DNA of 64,000 bases, from positions 2,418,001 to 2,482,000 of the forward strand of contig NZ_JBBPCL010000001.1 in assembly GCF_038039215.1 (NCBI RefSeq). The letters run 5' to 3'. Positions 51,768 through 63,772 of the stretch are shown in pieces; positions within the stretch are counted from its first letter, which is position 1, and every line of letters begins with the position of its first letter. The notes under the pieces are model-generated. The model did not search any database, was not told where the DNA came from, and was given only the letters and a program-made list of their open reading frames with translations. Both the position numbers and the translations under genes were made by a program. The stretch is from Pseudonocardia sp. T1-2H (lineage in GTDB: Bacteria > Actinomycetota > Actinomycetes > Mycobacteriales > Pseudonocardiaceae).

Positions 51768-53066
51768 ATGACGGAGCAGGATCGCGCCTGGGGGTTCCGG
51801 ACCCGGGCGGTGCATGCGGGGTCGGTGCCGGACTCGGCCGTCGGAGCGCGGGCGGTGCCGATCTACCAGTCCACGAGCTTCGTCTTCGAGGACACGAACG
51901 ACGCCGCCAGCCTCTTCGCGCTGCAGAAGTACGGGCTGATCTACAGCCGGATCGCGAACCCCACGGTCTCGGTGCTCGAGGAGCGGCTGGCCAGCCTGGA
52001 GGGCGGGATCGGCGCGGTCGCGACGGCCAGCGGCCAGGCCGCGGAGTTCCTCACTTTCGCGTGCCTCGCGGGAGCGGGGGACCACGCGGTCGCGGCGTCC
52101 GGGCTCTACGGCGGCACCATCACCCAGCTCGACGTGACGCTGCGCCGCTTCGGCGTGGACACCGTGTTCGTCGGCGGGGGAGACCCCGCGGACTACGCGA
52201 AGGCGATCACGGACAAGACCAGGTTCGTGTTCACCGAGGTCGTCTCCAACCCGGGCGGCGAGGTCGCGGACATCGCCGGGCTCGCCGAGGTCGCGCACGC
52301 CGCGGGCGTCCCGCTGATCGTCGACGCGACGCTGGCGACCCCGTACCTGTGCCGGCCGATGGAACACGGCGCGGACATCGTGATCCATTCCGCGACGAAG
52401 TTCCTCGGCGGGCACGGCACCACGCTCGGCGGGGTCGTGATCGAGTCCGGCCGGTTCGACTGGGGCAACGGGCGCTTCCCCTCGATGACCGAGCCCGTCC
52501 CGTCCTACGGCGGTCTGACGTGGTGGGGGAACTTCCAGGAGCTCGGCTTCCTGACCAAGCTGCGGGCCGAGCAGCTCCGTGACGTCGGGGCCACCCTGTC
52601 CGCGCACTCGGCGTTCCTGCTGATCCAGGGCGTGGAGACGCTGCCGTTCCGGATGGACGCGCACGTGGCGAACGCCCAGGTCGTCGCCGAGTGGCTCCAG
52701 GCGGACCCGCGCGTGGAGTACGTGCGCTACGCCGGGCTGCCGGACCACCCGCACCACGAGCGCGCGAAGCGGTACCTGCCGAAGGGCCCGGGCGCCGTCT
52801 TCGCGTTCGGGGTGAAGGGCGGCCGGGCCGCGGGCGCGAGGTTCATCGAGTCCGTGCAGCTCTGCAGCCACCTCGCCAACGTCGGCGACGCCCGCACGCT
52901 CGTCCTGCACCCGGGCTCGACGACGCACCAGCAGCTCACCGCCGCCCAGCTCGAGGACGCGGGCGTCCCGGAGGACCTGATCCGGATCAGCGTGGGCATC
53001 GAGGATCCGGAGGACATCCTCTGGGACCTGGACCAGGCGCTGGCCGCCGCGGTGAAGGAGGCCTGA
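51768..53066 (+). CDS. metY: O-acetylhomoserine/O-acetylserine sulfhydrylase (MetY type)
   Basis: This is a 432-residue PLP enzyme with YSRIANPTVSVLEERLASLEGG, ATASGQAAEF, VDATLATPYLCRP, the PLP-Lys motif IVIHSATKFLGGHGTTLGG and the C-terminal VRLSVGIE-like IRISVGIEDPED. It makes homocysteine from O-acetylhomoserine and sulfide. ATG 51768 has CAGGAT 6 nt upstream. A CoA-binding-domain gene overlaps its stop by 1 nt (TGATG). Confidence 0.93.
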   Translation: MTEQDRAWGFRTRAVHAGSVPDSAVGARAVPIYQSTSFVFEDTNDAASLFALQKYGLIYSRIANPTVSVLEERLASLEGGIGAVATASGQAAEFLTFACLAGAGDHAVAASGLYGGTITQLDVTLRRFGVDTVFVGGGDPADYAKAITDKTRFVFTEVVSNPGGEVADIAGLAEVAHAAGVPLIVDATLATPYLCRPMEHGADIVIHSATKFLGGHGTTLGGVVIESGRFDWGNGRFPSMTEPVPSYGGLTWWGNFQELGFLTKLRAEQLRDVGATLSAHSAFLLIQGVETLPFRMDAHVANAQVVAEWLQADPRVEYVRYAGLPDHPHHERAKRYLPKGPGAVFAFGVKGGRAAGARFIESVQLCSHLANVGDARTLVLHPGSTTHQQLTAAQLEDAGVPEDLIRISVGIEDPEDILWDLDQALAAAVKEA

Positions 53067-53560
53067 TGAGCATCGTGGCGAGTTCCTGGGAGAACCCGTC
53101 CGCGCTCGCGCGGCAGCGGATCCTGCGCGAGACCCGGACCGTGGCCGTGGTCGGCGCGTCACCGAACCCGGCGCGGGCCAGCAACTTCGTCGCGACGTAC
53201 CTGCTGGCCAGCACGGACTACGAGGTCTGGTTCGTGAACCCCAACGCGACGGAGATCCTCGGCAGGCCCGTGTACCCCACGCTCGCGGACCTGCCCGCCG
53301 TCCCGGACATGGTGGACACGTTCCGCCGCCCCGAGGACCTCGGGGGCGTGCTCGACGAGGTGCTCGCCCTGGACGGGGTGAAGACGTGGTGGCTGCAGTT
53401 CGGGCTGTGGGACGAGGCCCTGGCCGCGAGGGCGGAGGCCGCCGGGCTCGCCGTCGTCATGGACAGGTGCCTGAAGGTGGAGCACGCGCGTTTCCACGGC
53501 GGGCTGCACCTGGCCGGGTTCGACACCGGCGTGATCAGCGCGCGCAGGCGCGAGGCGTAG
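53066..53560 (+). CDS. CoA-binding domain protein (YccU type)
   Basis: This is a 164-residue single Rossmann-like domain: TRTVAVVGASPNPARASNFVATYLL (nucleotide motif), YEVWFVNPNATEILGRPVYPTLADLP and VDTFRRPEDL with VVMDRCLKVEHARF. It matches small CoA-binding proteins often paired with metY in actinomycetes. Coupled to metY by a TGATG overlap. Its role is unclear. Confidence 0.9.
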   Translation: MSIVASSWENPSALARQRILRETRTVAVVGASPNPARASNFVATYLLASTDYEVWFVNPNATEILGRPVYPTLADLPAVPDMVDTFRRPEDLGGVLDEVLALDGVKTWWLQFGLWDEALAARAEAAGLAVVMDRCLKVEHARFHGGLHLAGFDTGVISARRREA

Positions 53561-53564
53561 GACC

Positions 53565-54040
53565 TCAGGTCAGCAGCAGGACGGTCAGGATCGACGTGAG
53601 GGCACGCAGGAACCAGAACGCCGGGAACGCGATCAGGGCGAGCCGCCAGAGCTCGGTCCAGCCGCGCTTCCTGGCCACCTGGTAGGTCGGCCAGGAGGCG
53701 CCGGCCGTGCAGATCGCGATCCAGAGGAGCTGGATCACCCAGCCGACCGCGTTGCCGGGTCTGCCGAACAGCACCACCAACAGCAACGCCACGACGGCCC
53801 ACACGGCGGCGCCGGCGAGCGCGCGGGAGTAGGGGACGTCCGGCCGGAGGCCCGTCGGGGGAGCGCTTCGGCGGCCGGGTAGGGCGGCGCGCCGGGCATC
53901 GGTGCGTGCGGGAGCTGCGCCGAGGGGTCGACCGGCTGGTATCCGGGCCCGCCCTCCCAGGAGAAGGAGTCGCTCGGACGGCCGCGCGCCGATCGAGACC
54001 GTTTGCCCCCACCCGGGTGTCCGCCGCCTTTTCCGGCCAT
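53565..54040 (-). CDS. Small membrane protein of unknown function, interrupted by a 1-nt frameshift
   Basis: From ATG 54040 (TACCCT 6 nt upstream) comes a Gly/Pro-rich hydrophilic segment, MAGKGGGHPGGGKRSRSARG to PYPAAEALP. The frame then derails. A second frame carries LRPDVPYSRALAGAAVWAVV and two or three hydrophobic segments to ILTVLLLT. Adding one base to the five-G run at 53857-53861 joins them into a 158-residue protein with a disordered N-terminus and a membrane C-terminal half. I do not recognise the family. Confidence 0.65.
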
Positions 54041-54065
54041 ACGGCGAGGGTAGCCCGGTGCCGGC

Positions 54066-55214
54066 TCAGCCGTAGGTGAGCCGCCGCAGGAGGCGCTCCG
54101 CGGGGCCCCGTTCCCCGCGCCGTTCCGCGACGACGGCGAGCACCAGGATCAGCAACCATGTGCCGACCGCCAGCACGGAAACCTGCCACACGCTCAGCCG
54201 GGCGCCGAGGTCCAGCGTCCAGGCGGGCAGCAGCGCGGCGAACACGACGGACTGGCCGAGGTAGCAGGACAGCGAGCGCCGCCCGCACGCCCCGAGCGGC
54301 CCGCCCCCTGCGCCTCTGATGCGGGTCGCGAGCAGGCCGAACAGCGCCGCGTACCCGAGCCCGCCCGCGTAGCCGGTGAGCGCGTGCAGGGCGTGCACCA
54401 GCCCGCGGACGGCGGGGCCCATGGTCCAGAGCCCGGCCGCCGCGAGCGCCAGCGGCAGCCCGCCCAGGACCGCCGCCGCGAGGCCGCCCGCCGCGACCCG
54501 GGCCAAGAGCGCCCGGTGGCGGCCCGGCTCGTCGAGGATCCGTAGGCGGGCCGCCCACGCCCCGAACGCCACCGCGCCGAAGACCCCGAGGGTCTGGGAG
54601 AGCACGCCGATCAGGCCCCACTCGATCGCGCGGTTCACCAGCGCCGTCAGCGGGTCCCGGACGCCCGAGGAGAACAGCACGCTCGTGCCCCGGCCGTCCG
54701 TCGCGGCGCTGCCGAAGGCCACGAAGGTGGCGACCACCGTGCCGACCACCGCTGTCGTGAGCAAGGACACCACGGTGCCCGCCACCAGGATCCCGGCCAG
54801 CAGCACGGTCGTCAGGCCGTAGGCGCCGATGATGTCCCCGGGGAACAGGAGCAGGCCGTGCACCAGCCCGATCAGCAGCAACGCGCGGCCCCGCCGGCGG
54901 ACGAGGGAGGTGACGTCCCCTGGTTCGGCGCCGCCGGCCAGCCGGCGGCGCGCGAGCTGGGTCACCCCGTAGCCGACCAGCACCGCGAACAGGGGATAGG
55001 CGCGGCCGTCGACCAGGACGAGCTGCGACGCCGCCACGACCGCGGAGACGGGGTCGAGCTCGGCGGGGTAGCCGCGGACGCCCAGCGGGCGCCCGTGCAG
55101 CAGGACGTGGGCGTTCGCCAGGGCGATGAGCAGCAGCATCCCGCCACGGGCCAGGTCCGGTGCGAGAGCCCGCGCGGCGGCGGGGGTGGCGCCGGGATCG
55201 GCCTTGCGGGTCAT
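54066..55214 (-). CDS. DUF418 membrane protein
   Basis: This is a 382-residue protein with about eight to ten hydrophobic segments, starting LAPDLARGGMLLLIALANAHVLLHG, with the C-terminal domain GRRSLSCYLGQSVVFAALL. It matches the DUF418/YeiB membrane proteins. Their function is unknown, though they resemble acyltransferase-3 proteins. TAGGCT lies 6 nt before the ATG. Confidence 0.87.
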   Translation of the reverse strand: MTRKADPGATPAAARALAPDLARGGMLLLIALANAHVLLHGRPLGVRGYPAELDPVSAVVAASQLVLVDGRAYPLFAVLVGYGVTQLARRRLAGGAEPGDVTSLVRRRGRALLLIGLVHGLLLFPGDIIGAYGLTTVLLAGILVAGTVVSLLTTAVVGTVVATFVAFGSAATDGRGTSVLFSSGVRDPLTALVNRAIEWGLIGVLSQTLGVFGAVAFGAWAARLRILDEPGRHRALLARVAAGGLAAAVLGGLPLALAAAGLWTMGPAVRGLVHALHALTGYAGGLGYAALFGLLATRIRGAGGGPLGACGRRSLSCYLGQSVVFAALLPAWTLDLGARLSVWQVSVLAVGTWLLILVLAVVAERRGERGPAERLLRRLTYG

Positions 55215-55310
55215 GGCGACAGCCTAGGGAAGCGCCGGCACGTCACCCGATGAGCGCAGGGCCGGCGCCGCGCGTGATCCCCGTCGCGGCGCGCCCGGGG
55301 GCCGAGGGTC

Positions 55311-56309
<999 letters not shown>

Positions 56310-56321
56310 CCCTCCCCTCGT

Positions 56322-56374
56322 CGCACGAACGGCACTCTCGTTCAGACCTGCTGAGCGAGAGTGCCGTTTGTGCG
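56322..56374. terminator. Bidirectional hairpin between mdh and treZ
   Basis: Arms of 19 bp (CGCACGAACGGCACTCTCG and 56356-56374, one mismatch) surround a 15-nt loop. The right arm encodes the last residues of TreZ (RTNGTLA). Confidence 0.8.
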
Positions 56375-58138
56375 TTCGGGCGGGGACGGGCTGCAGGACT
56401 CCAGGACGGTGATCGCGAAGGCCTCCGCCGGCATCGTCAGGGCGTCGCCCTCGCCGATCACCGGCTCGCTCGCCAGCAGGATCCGCTCGACCGGCGCCGC
56501 GAGCTCGAGTGTCACCTGCTCCGGGCCGAGGTTCACCAGCACCCGCAGCCGCCCGCGGTGGATCACCAGTGTGCGTGCCTCCGGGTGGACGTCGACGCCG
56601 ACCTCGTCCAGCCAGGGGTCCGAGAGCTCCGGCCACGCCCGGCGCAGCGCGATGAGCTCCTTGTACAGGGCGAACAGGGTCTTGTGCGGCTCCTGCTCCA
56701 GCTCGGTCCAGTCCAGCTTGGAGTCCGTGAAGGTGCTCTCGGCGTTCGGGTCCGGCACCTCGACGTCGCTGCCCCAGCCGTGCTCGGCGAACTCCGCGGT
56801 CCGGCCCTTGCGGACGGCCTCACGCAGGCCCTCGTCCGGGAAGTAGGAGAAGAACTGCCAGGGCGTGCGCGCGCCCCACTCCTCGCCCATGAACAGCATC
56901 GGGGTGAACGGCGAGGTGAACAGCAGCGCCGCTCCGCAGGCCAGGATGCCGGGGGAGAGCACCTGGGTGAGCCGGTCCCCGGTGGCGCGGTTGCCGATCT
57001 GGTCGTGGTTCTGCAGGTAGGTGACGAACCGGTGGCCCGGGATGCGGGTCGTGTCCACCGGGGCGCCGTGCGTCCGCTTCCGGAAGCTGGACCACGTGCC
57101 CTCGTGCAGGAACCCGTGCGTGAGGACGTGCGCGAGCCCGGCGAGGTCCGCCTCGGCGAAGTCCGAGTAGTAGCCCTGGGACTCACCGGTGAGCACGGTA
57201 TGCAGGCTGTGGTGGATGTCGTCCGCCCACTGGGCGTCCATCCCGAGTCCGCCCGCGTCCCGTGAGGTGATCATCCGCGGGTCGTTGAGGTCGGACTCCG
57301 CGATCAGCGAGAGCGGCCGGCCGACGTGCGCCTCCAGGGCCGTGACCTCCTTCGAGAGTTGCTCGAGGAGGTGCTGGGCCCGGGTGTCCCGCAGCGCGTG
57401 CACGGCGTCGATCCGCAGCCCGTCGACGTGGAAGTCCCGCAGCCACATCAGCGCGTTGTCGATCGCGAAGCGCCGCACCTCGTCCGACCACGCGCCGTCG
57501 AGGTTCAGCGACGGACCCCAGATGTTGGCACCCGCGAAGTACGGCCCGAAACGGTCCAGGTAGGCGCCGGAGGGCCCGAGGTGGTTGTAGACGACGTCCA
57601 GCACGACGCCGAGCCCGCGGGCGTGCGCCGAGTCCACGAAGCGTTTGAACCCGTCCGGTCCGCCGTAGTTCTCGGTGACCGCGTACCAGCCGACGCCGTC
57701 GTAGCCCCAGTTCCGGGGCCCGTCGACGGCGTTGACGGGCAGCACCTCGACCATGTCGACCCCGAGCGCGACCAGGTGGTCCAGCTTCTCGATCGCGGCG
57801 TCGAAGGTGCCCTCGTCGGTGAACGTGCCGATGTGGCACTCGTAGAGGACGCTGCCGGCCAGCGTGCGGCCCGTCCAGGCCTGGTCCGTCCACCAGAACG
57901 CGTCCTGGTCGTAGCGCCGGGAGGCGGCGTGCACCCCGCTGGGCTGCCACGCCGAACGCGGATCGGGCAACGGGGTCTCGTCGTCGTCGATCAGGAAGGC
58001 GTAGGCCGAACCGGGACCGTTGTCCTCGACGTCCGCCCGCCACCAGCCGTCGGCCGCGCGCTCCATCGGGAACGCCTCGCCGTCGACCACCACCCGGACC
58101 CTGTCCTTCTCGGGGGCCCACACCGCGTACTCAGCCAC
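56342..58138 (-). CDS. treZ: Maltooligosyltrehalose trehalohydrolase
   Basis: This is a 598-residue GH13 enzyme: N-terminal CBM48-like domain (VWAPEKDRVRVVVDGE), VLYECHIGTFTDEGTF, DVVYNHLGPSGAYL, the nucleophile motif GLRIDAVHAL, SLIAESDLNDPR (acid/base Glu) and QNHDQIGNRA. It releases trehalose from the chains made by TreY. GTG 58138 has CAGGAT 7 nt upstream, so treZ seems to have its own promoter. It is separated from treX-treY by a MarR gene. Confidence 0.96.
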   Translation of the reverse strand: MAEYAVWAPEKDRVRVVVDGEAFPMERAADGWWRADVEDNGPGSAYAFLIDDDETPLPDPRSAWQPSGVHAASRRYDQDAFWWTDQAWTGRTLAGSVLYECHIGTFTDEGTFDAAIEKLDHLVALGVDMVEVLPVNAVDGPRNWGYDGVGWYAVTENYGGPDGFKRFVDSAHARGLGVVLDVVYNHLGPSGAYLDRFGPYFAGANIWGPSLNLDGAWSDEVRRFAIDNALMWLRDFHVDGLRIDAVHALRDTRAQHLLEQLSKEVTALEAHVGRPLSLIAESDLNDPRMITSRDAGGLGMDAQWADDIHHSLHTVLTGESQGYYSDFAEADLAGLAHVLTHGFLHEGTWSSFRKRTHGAPVDTTRIPGHRFVTYLQNHDQIGNRATGDRLTQVLSPGILACGAALLFTSPFTPMLFMGEEWGARTPWQFFSYFPDEGLREAVRKGRTAEFAEHGWGSDVEVPDPNAESTFTDSKLDWTELEQEPHKTLFALYKELIALRRAWPELSDPWLDEVGVDVHPEARTLVIHRGRLRVLVNLGPEQVTLELAAPVERILLASEPVIGEGDALTMPAEAFAITVLESCSPSPPERTNGTLAQQV

Positions 58139-58445
58139 GGAGGGAATCCTGCCGGTTGGGGAGCGTGGCCGCGCGTCCTGCCCCCTGGTTTCCGGTGTGA
58201 TCCTGGGTTCCGGGCGGGCTGCGGTCGTGCGGTGGTGCGGAACCGCCGGACGGTCGGGGGGCAAGAATCGTCCGGCGGTTCCGGCAACGTGGTACCGGCA
58301 GCACGGGGGTCGGCCGGTAGCCACATACGTTGCGAGTTCGACTGTAGGGAAACCGCGGGCGGCCCCACTCGGCTGAACAGCCGCTTTTTCCTGCAGATTG
58401 TCGTGAATGACGGAAGTGTGATTTCCGGATGATCCGGTGGTCGAA
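58139..58445. other. Intergenic region between the MarR gene and treZ
   Basis: No gene is seen in 307 nt. It holds the treZ -10 box (58146-58151), a perfect 14-bp hairpin (58239-58282) and an AT-richer stretch near 58380-58440. Confidence 0.5.
58239..58282 (-). terminator. Hairpin downstream of the MarR gene
   Basis: GGAACCGCCGGACG (58239-58252) pairs perfectly over 14 bp with 58269-58282 across a 16-nt loop. It could stop MarR transcription before treZ or act on read-through from treY. Confidence 0.55.
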
Positions 58446-58907
58446 TCAACCGGTCTTCTCGAGCGCCTCCGTCATGCCGGGGATGTCCCGGGCACGTGCG
58501 GCGAGCCGTTCGACCACCTGCTCCAGGACGCGGTCGACGTTCTCGGCCAGGGCCGCGTCGGTGTCCCCGAGCCCGTCCATGACGTCCCGGAAGAACACCT
58601 GCCAGACGGTCTCGGCCGTGGCCCGGCCGCGGGGGGTGAGGTCGATGAGCAGGCTGCGCCGGTCCCGCGGGTTGTTCCGCCGGACGACGTGCCCGGCCAG
58701 TTCGAGCCGATCCAGCTGCGAGGTGATGGTCGCGGGCGTCACACCCACCCTGCGGGCGAGTGCGGACGGGGTGCAGGAGCACTCGTGCAGCAGATGGACC
58801 AGGATCGTCGTCTCCGACGTGCCCAGCCCCAGTGCCTTCCCGACGGTCTGCCGGTAGGCGTCCGCCACCGCCACCACCTGTCGCAGCCGTGCTGCGAGGT
58901 CGTTCAC
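58446..58907 (-). CDS. MarR-family regulator within the trehalose cluster
   Basis: This is a 153-residue protein with a winged helix near residues 45-100 (CTPSALARRVGVTPATITSQLDRLELAGHVVRRNNPRDRRSLLIDLT). It lies between treY and treZ on the same strand. GTG 58907 follows AGAAGGAG. A palindrome overlapping a TTGACA box upstream suggests autoregulation. Whether it controls trehalose genes is unknown. Confidence 0.88.
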   Translation of the reverse strand: MNDLAARLRQVVAVADAYRQTVGKALGLGTSETTILVHLLHECSCTPSALARRVGVTPATITSQLDRLELAGHVVRRNNPRDRRSLLIDLTPRGRATAETVWQVFFRDVMDGLGDTDAALAENVDRVLEQVVERLAARARDIPGMTEALEKTG

Positions 58908-59093
58908 CGTTCTCCTTCTTGCCTCGATCCTCGAGACACCGTGGTGTCAACGTCGATCACGGGCGCAGTGGTTCCGGGGGGTGACCCGCGTCATCCGATA
59001 CACAATGCGTCTTACGCAACAACTCCGGCCCCGCCGCCGGGCGGGAACCGGGGCGGCCCGCCGGTCGTCGAGCAACCGGCAGGCCGACCCGGA
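58908..59093. other. Intergenic region between treY and the MarR gene
   Basis: 186 nt with no gene. It holds the MarR operator and several GC-rich inverted repeats past the treY stop (around 59020-59080) that could terminate treX-treY. Confidence 0.4.
58933..58950 (-). promoter_or_regulatory. Candidate MarR promoter and operator
   Basis: On the minus strand, TTGACA (58950-58945) is a good -35 box. It overlaps GACACCACGGTGTC, a palindrome with 6-bp arms. No strong -10 box is visible at the right spacing. Confidence 0.45.
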
Positions 59094-61436
59094 TCAGGCC
59101 GGACGGACGAGCAGCGCCACGGGATAGCGCGCGAGGAGTCGCTCCAGGCGGGGGGCGGCGCCGTCGACCGGGGCGTCCGTGAGGATGTCGTGCCAGTCCG
59201 TGGTGCCACCCGGCAGGGGAAGGACGGTGTCCTCCCACCCCCCGCGCGCCGCCAGGCCGACCGGGAGGCGTGTCGCGACCGCCACCAGCGAGTCGCTCCG
59301 GGCGAACGCGACGGCGTGCTCCGCCGCCGGGCCCTGCGCAGGCACGGCCCGGTAGCCGGTGAACAGCTCCGGGCGGTACCGGCGGAGCCGCGCGGCGCTG
59401 GCCGTGACCAGTAGCTTCGCGGCCCCCTCGGCGTCGACCTCGGGGAGCCAGCCCTCGTCGAGGCGGGCGAGCAGGGCTCGGCGCGCGGCGAAGTCCACCG
59501 GCCGGCGGTTGTCCGGGTCCACGAGGGAGTACTCGAAGAGCTCGGTGCCCTGGTAGACGTCCGGGACACCGGGGCCCGCGAGCTGCAGGAGCTTCTGCCC
59601 CAGCGAGTTCGTCCAGCCGGGCTCGGCGATCCGGGCGACGAACCGCTCGACCTCCGACACGAGTTCCGCGTCCGCGAGGACCTGCTTCGGCCAGGCCGCG
59701 ATCGCCTCGTCGACCTCGGGTACCGCCTCCACGTGGCTCGTCACGAGCTTGGCCTCCTTCGAGGCCTTGCCCAGGTACGACGAGAGCCGCTCGGCGGAGA
59801 TGGGCCAGGCGCCGACCAGGCTCTGCCAGGCCAGCAGGTCCAGCGAAGGGTGCGGCAGCGGGTGCCGGGCGGCCCAATCGCGCACGAGGCCCGTCCACTC
59901 GCGGGGGATCTCGGCGAGCACCGCGAGGCGGGCGCGCACGTCCTCGGACCGCTTCGTGTCGTGCGTGGAGAGCGTGGTCATGGTGCGGGGCACGGAGGCC
60001 TCGCGCCGGGCCAGCGCGGTGTGGAACTCGGCGGGGGAGACGCCGAAGCGTCCGGGGTCCCCGCCGACCTCGTTCAGCGCGACGAACCGGTTGTAGCGGT
60101 AGAACGCCGTGTCCTCGACGCCCTTCGCCATGACCATGCCCGACGTCTGCTGCACGCGGGTGGCCAGCGCCCCCTCCGGGTCCGCGAGCATCGCGGCGTG
60201 GAGGGCGACCAGGACGTCCGCGAGATCCGGCCGGTTCGCCCGGGCCACCGCGACCGCGGTGTCCAGCGACTCCCGGCCCTCGGGCAGGTAGCTCCGGTAC
60301 ACCGGGAACCCGCAGAGGAACTCCGCGACCGCCTCGCGGACGCGGTCCGCGGCGGGCCCGGGGTCCTCGTCCGTGCTCGGCGCGGCCTCCGGGACCGGGA
60401 CGAGGGCGGCGATCCGCCGGACCTCCGCGGCCAGGATGGTGTCCGCGACCTCGCGCCGTCCGCGCCGTTCGGCGGCGTGCGAGGACTCCTTGACGCCGGT
60501 GTGCTCGGCGGCGAACTGCGTGATCAGGCCGGCGCCGTCCGGGTCCACGAACACCCCGCAGACCTCGCGCAGCGCCTCGTAGCCGGTGGTGCCGTCGATG
60601 GGCCACGAGACGGGGAGGTCCTCGCCGACGCCCAGGATCTTCTCCGCGAGCAGCCAGCGCTCCGGCCCGATCGCCGCGCGCAGCCGGCGCAGGTACCCAC
60701 CCGGGTCCGAGAGGCCGTCCGGGTGGTCCACGCGGATGCCGTCGACGTCCCCTGACTCGACCCAGCGCAGGATCTCGCGATGGGCGTCCGCGAACACCTC
60801 GGGCAGCTCGACGCGGACGGCGGCGAGGGTCGAGACGTCGAAGAAGCGGCGGTAGGTGAGCTCCGCGGCCCCGCGCTTCCACGAGCAGAGGCGGTAGTGC
60901 TGCCGCTCGTGGACCTCCTGCGGGGTGCCCGCACCTTCGGTGCCGGGGGCCACCGGGAAGGCGTGCTCGTAGTAGCGGAGCTCGGTGCGGTCCTCGGAGA
61001 GCGACAGCTCGCCGAGCGCCTTCTCCTCGTCCGCGTCGAGGATCGGGAGCAGCACCGGGCCGGCGTCCCAGTCGATGTCGAAGTGCCCCGCCCACCGCGA
61101 GCCGCGGCCGTGCTCGAGCACGTCCCACCACCACGGGTTCGCCTTCGCCACCTCGACGCCGACGTGGTTGGGGACGATGTCGAGCACGAACCCGAGCTCG
61201 GCCTCGCGGACGGCGGCGACGAGGGCCTTGAGCCCCTCCTCACCCCCGCGCTCGGCGGAGATCCGGGTGGGGTCCACGACGTCGTAGCCGTGGTTGGACC
61301 CGGCACCGGACTCCAGCAGCGGCGACGAATACAGCGCGCCGACGCCCAGGGCGTTGAGGTAGGGCACGAGCTCGACGGCGTCGGTGAACGTGAGGTCCCG
61401 GGAGAACTGCAGGCGGTAGGTCGAGGAGGGGGCCAT
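59094..61436 (-). CDS. treY: Maltooligosyltrehalose synthase
   Basis: This is a 780-residue GH13 enzyme starting STYRLQFSRDLTFTDAVELVPYL, with VLDIVPNHVGVE, the nucleophile motif GIRVDHPDGLSDPG, LLAEKILGVGEDLP and GVPDVYQGTELFEYSLVDPDNRRPVDF, all TreY signatures. It turns the reducing end of maltodextrins into a trehalose linkage. ATG 61436 lies 4 nt past the treX stop, so the two are co-transcribed. Confidence 0.97.
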   Translation of the reverse strand: MAPSSTYRLQFSRDLTFTDAVELVPYLNALGVGALYSSPLLESGAGSNHGYDVVDPTRISAERGGEEGLKALVAAVREAELGFVLDIVPNHVGVEVAKANPWWWDVLEHGRGSRWAGHFDIDWDAGPVLLPILDADEEKALGELSLSEDRTELRYYEHAFPVAPGTEGAGTPQEVHERQHYRLCSWKRGAAELTYRRFFDVSTLAAVRVELPEVFADAHREILRWVESGDVDGIRVDHPDGLSDPGGYLRRLRAAIGPERWLLAEKILGVGEDLPVSWPIDGTTGYEALREVCGVFVDPDGAGLITQFAAEHTGVKESSHAAERRGRREVADTILAAEVRRIAALVPVPEAAPSTDEDPGPAADRVREAVAEFLCGFPVYRSYLPEGRESLDTAVAVARANRPDLADVLVALHAAMLADPEGALATRVQQTSGMVMAKGVEDTAFYRYNRFVALNEVGGDPGRFGVSPAEFHTALARREASVPRTMTTLSTHDTKRSEDVRARLAVLAEIPREWTGLVRDWAARHPLPHPSLDLLAWQSLVGAWPISAERLSSYLGKASKEAKLVTSHVEAVPEVDEAIAAWPKQVLADAELVSEVERFVARIAEPGWTNSLGQKLLQLAGPGVPDVYQGTELFEYSLVDPDNRRPVDFAARRALLARLDEGWLPEVDAEGAAKLLVTASAARLRRYRPELFTGYRAVPAQGPAAEHAVAFARSDSLVAVATRLPVGLAARGGWEDTVLPLPGGTTDWHDILTDAPVDGAAPRLERLLARYPVALLVRPA

Positions 61437-61440
61437 GGCT

Positions 61441-63591
<2,151 letters not shown>

Positions 63592-63772
63592 GCTTGTTCC
63601 TCTCATCCCGGCATCGGAGAAGTCCGGCTGCCGTGTCCAACCATTTGCTGGGTCCCGGTCCTGTCGACCCACGGGGCCCGGGTGGGGCACCGTCGACCCG
63701 TGGGAGACGAATCTACCGGGCTGCGCCGGCGCCCGTGGCCGGCCGACCTCGGGGTGTGACGGTCCCCGCAGC

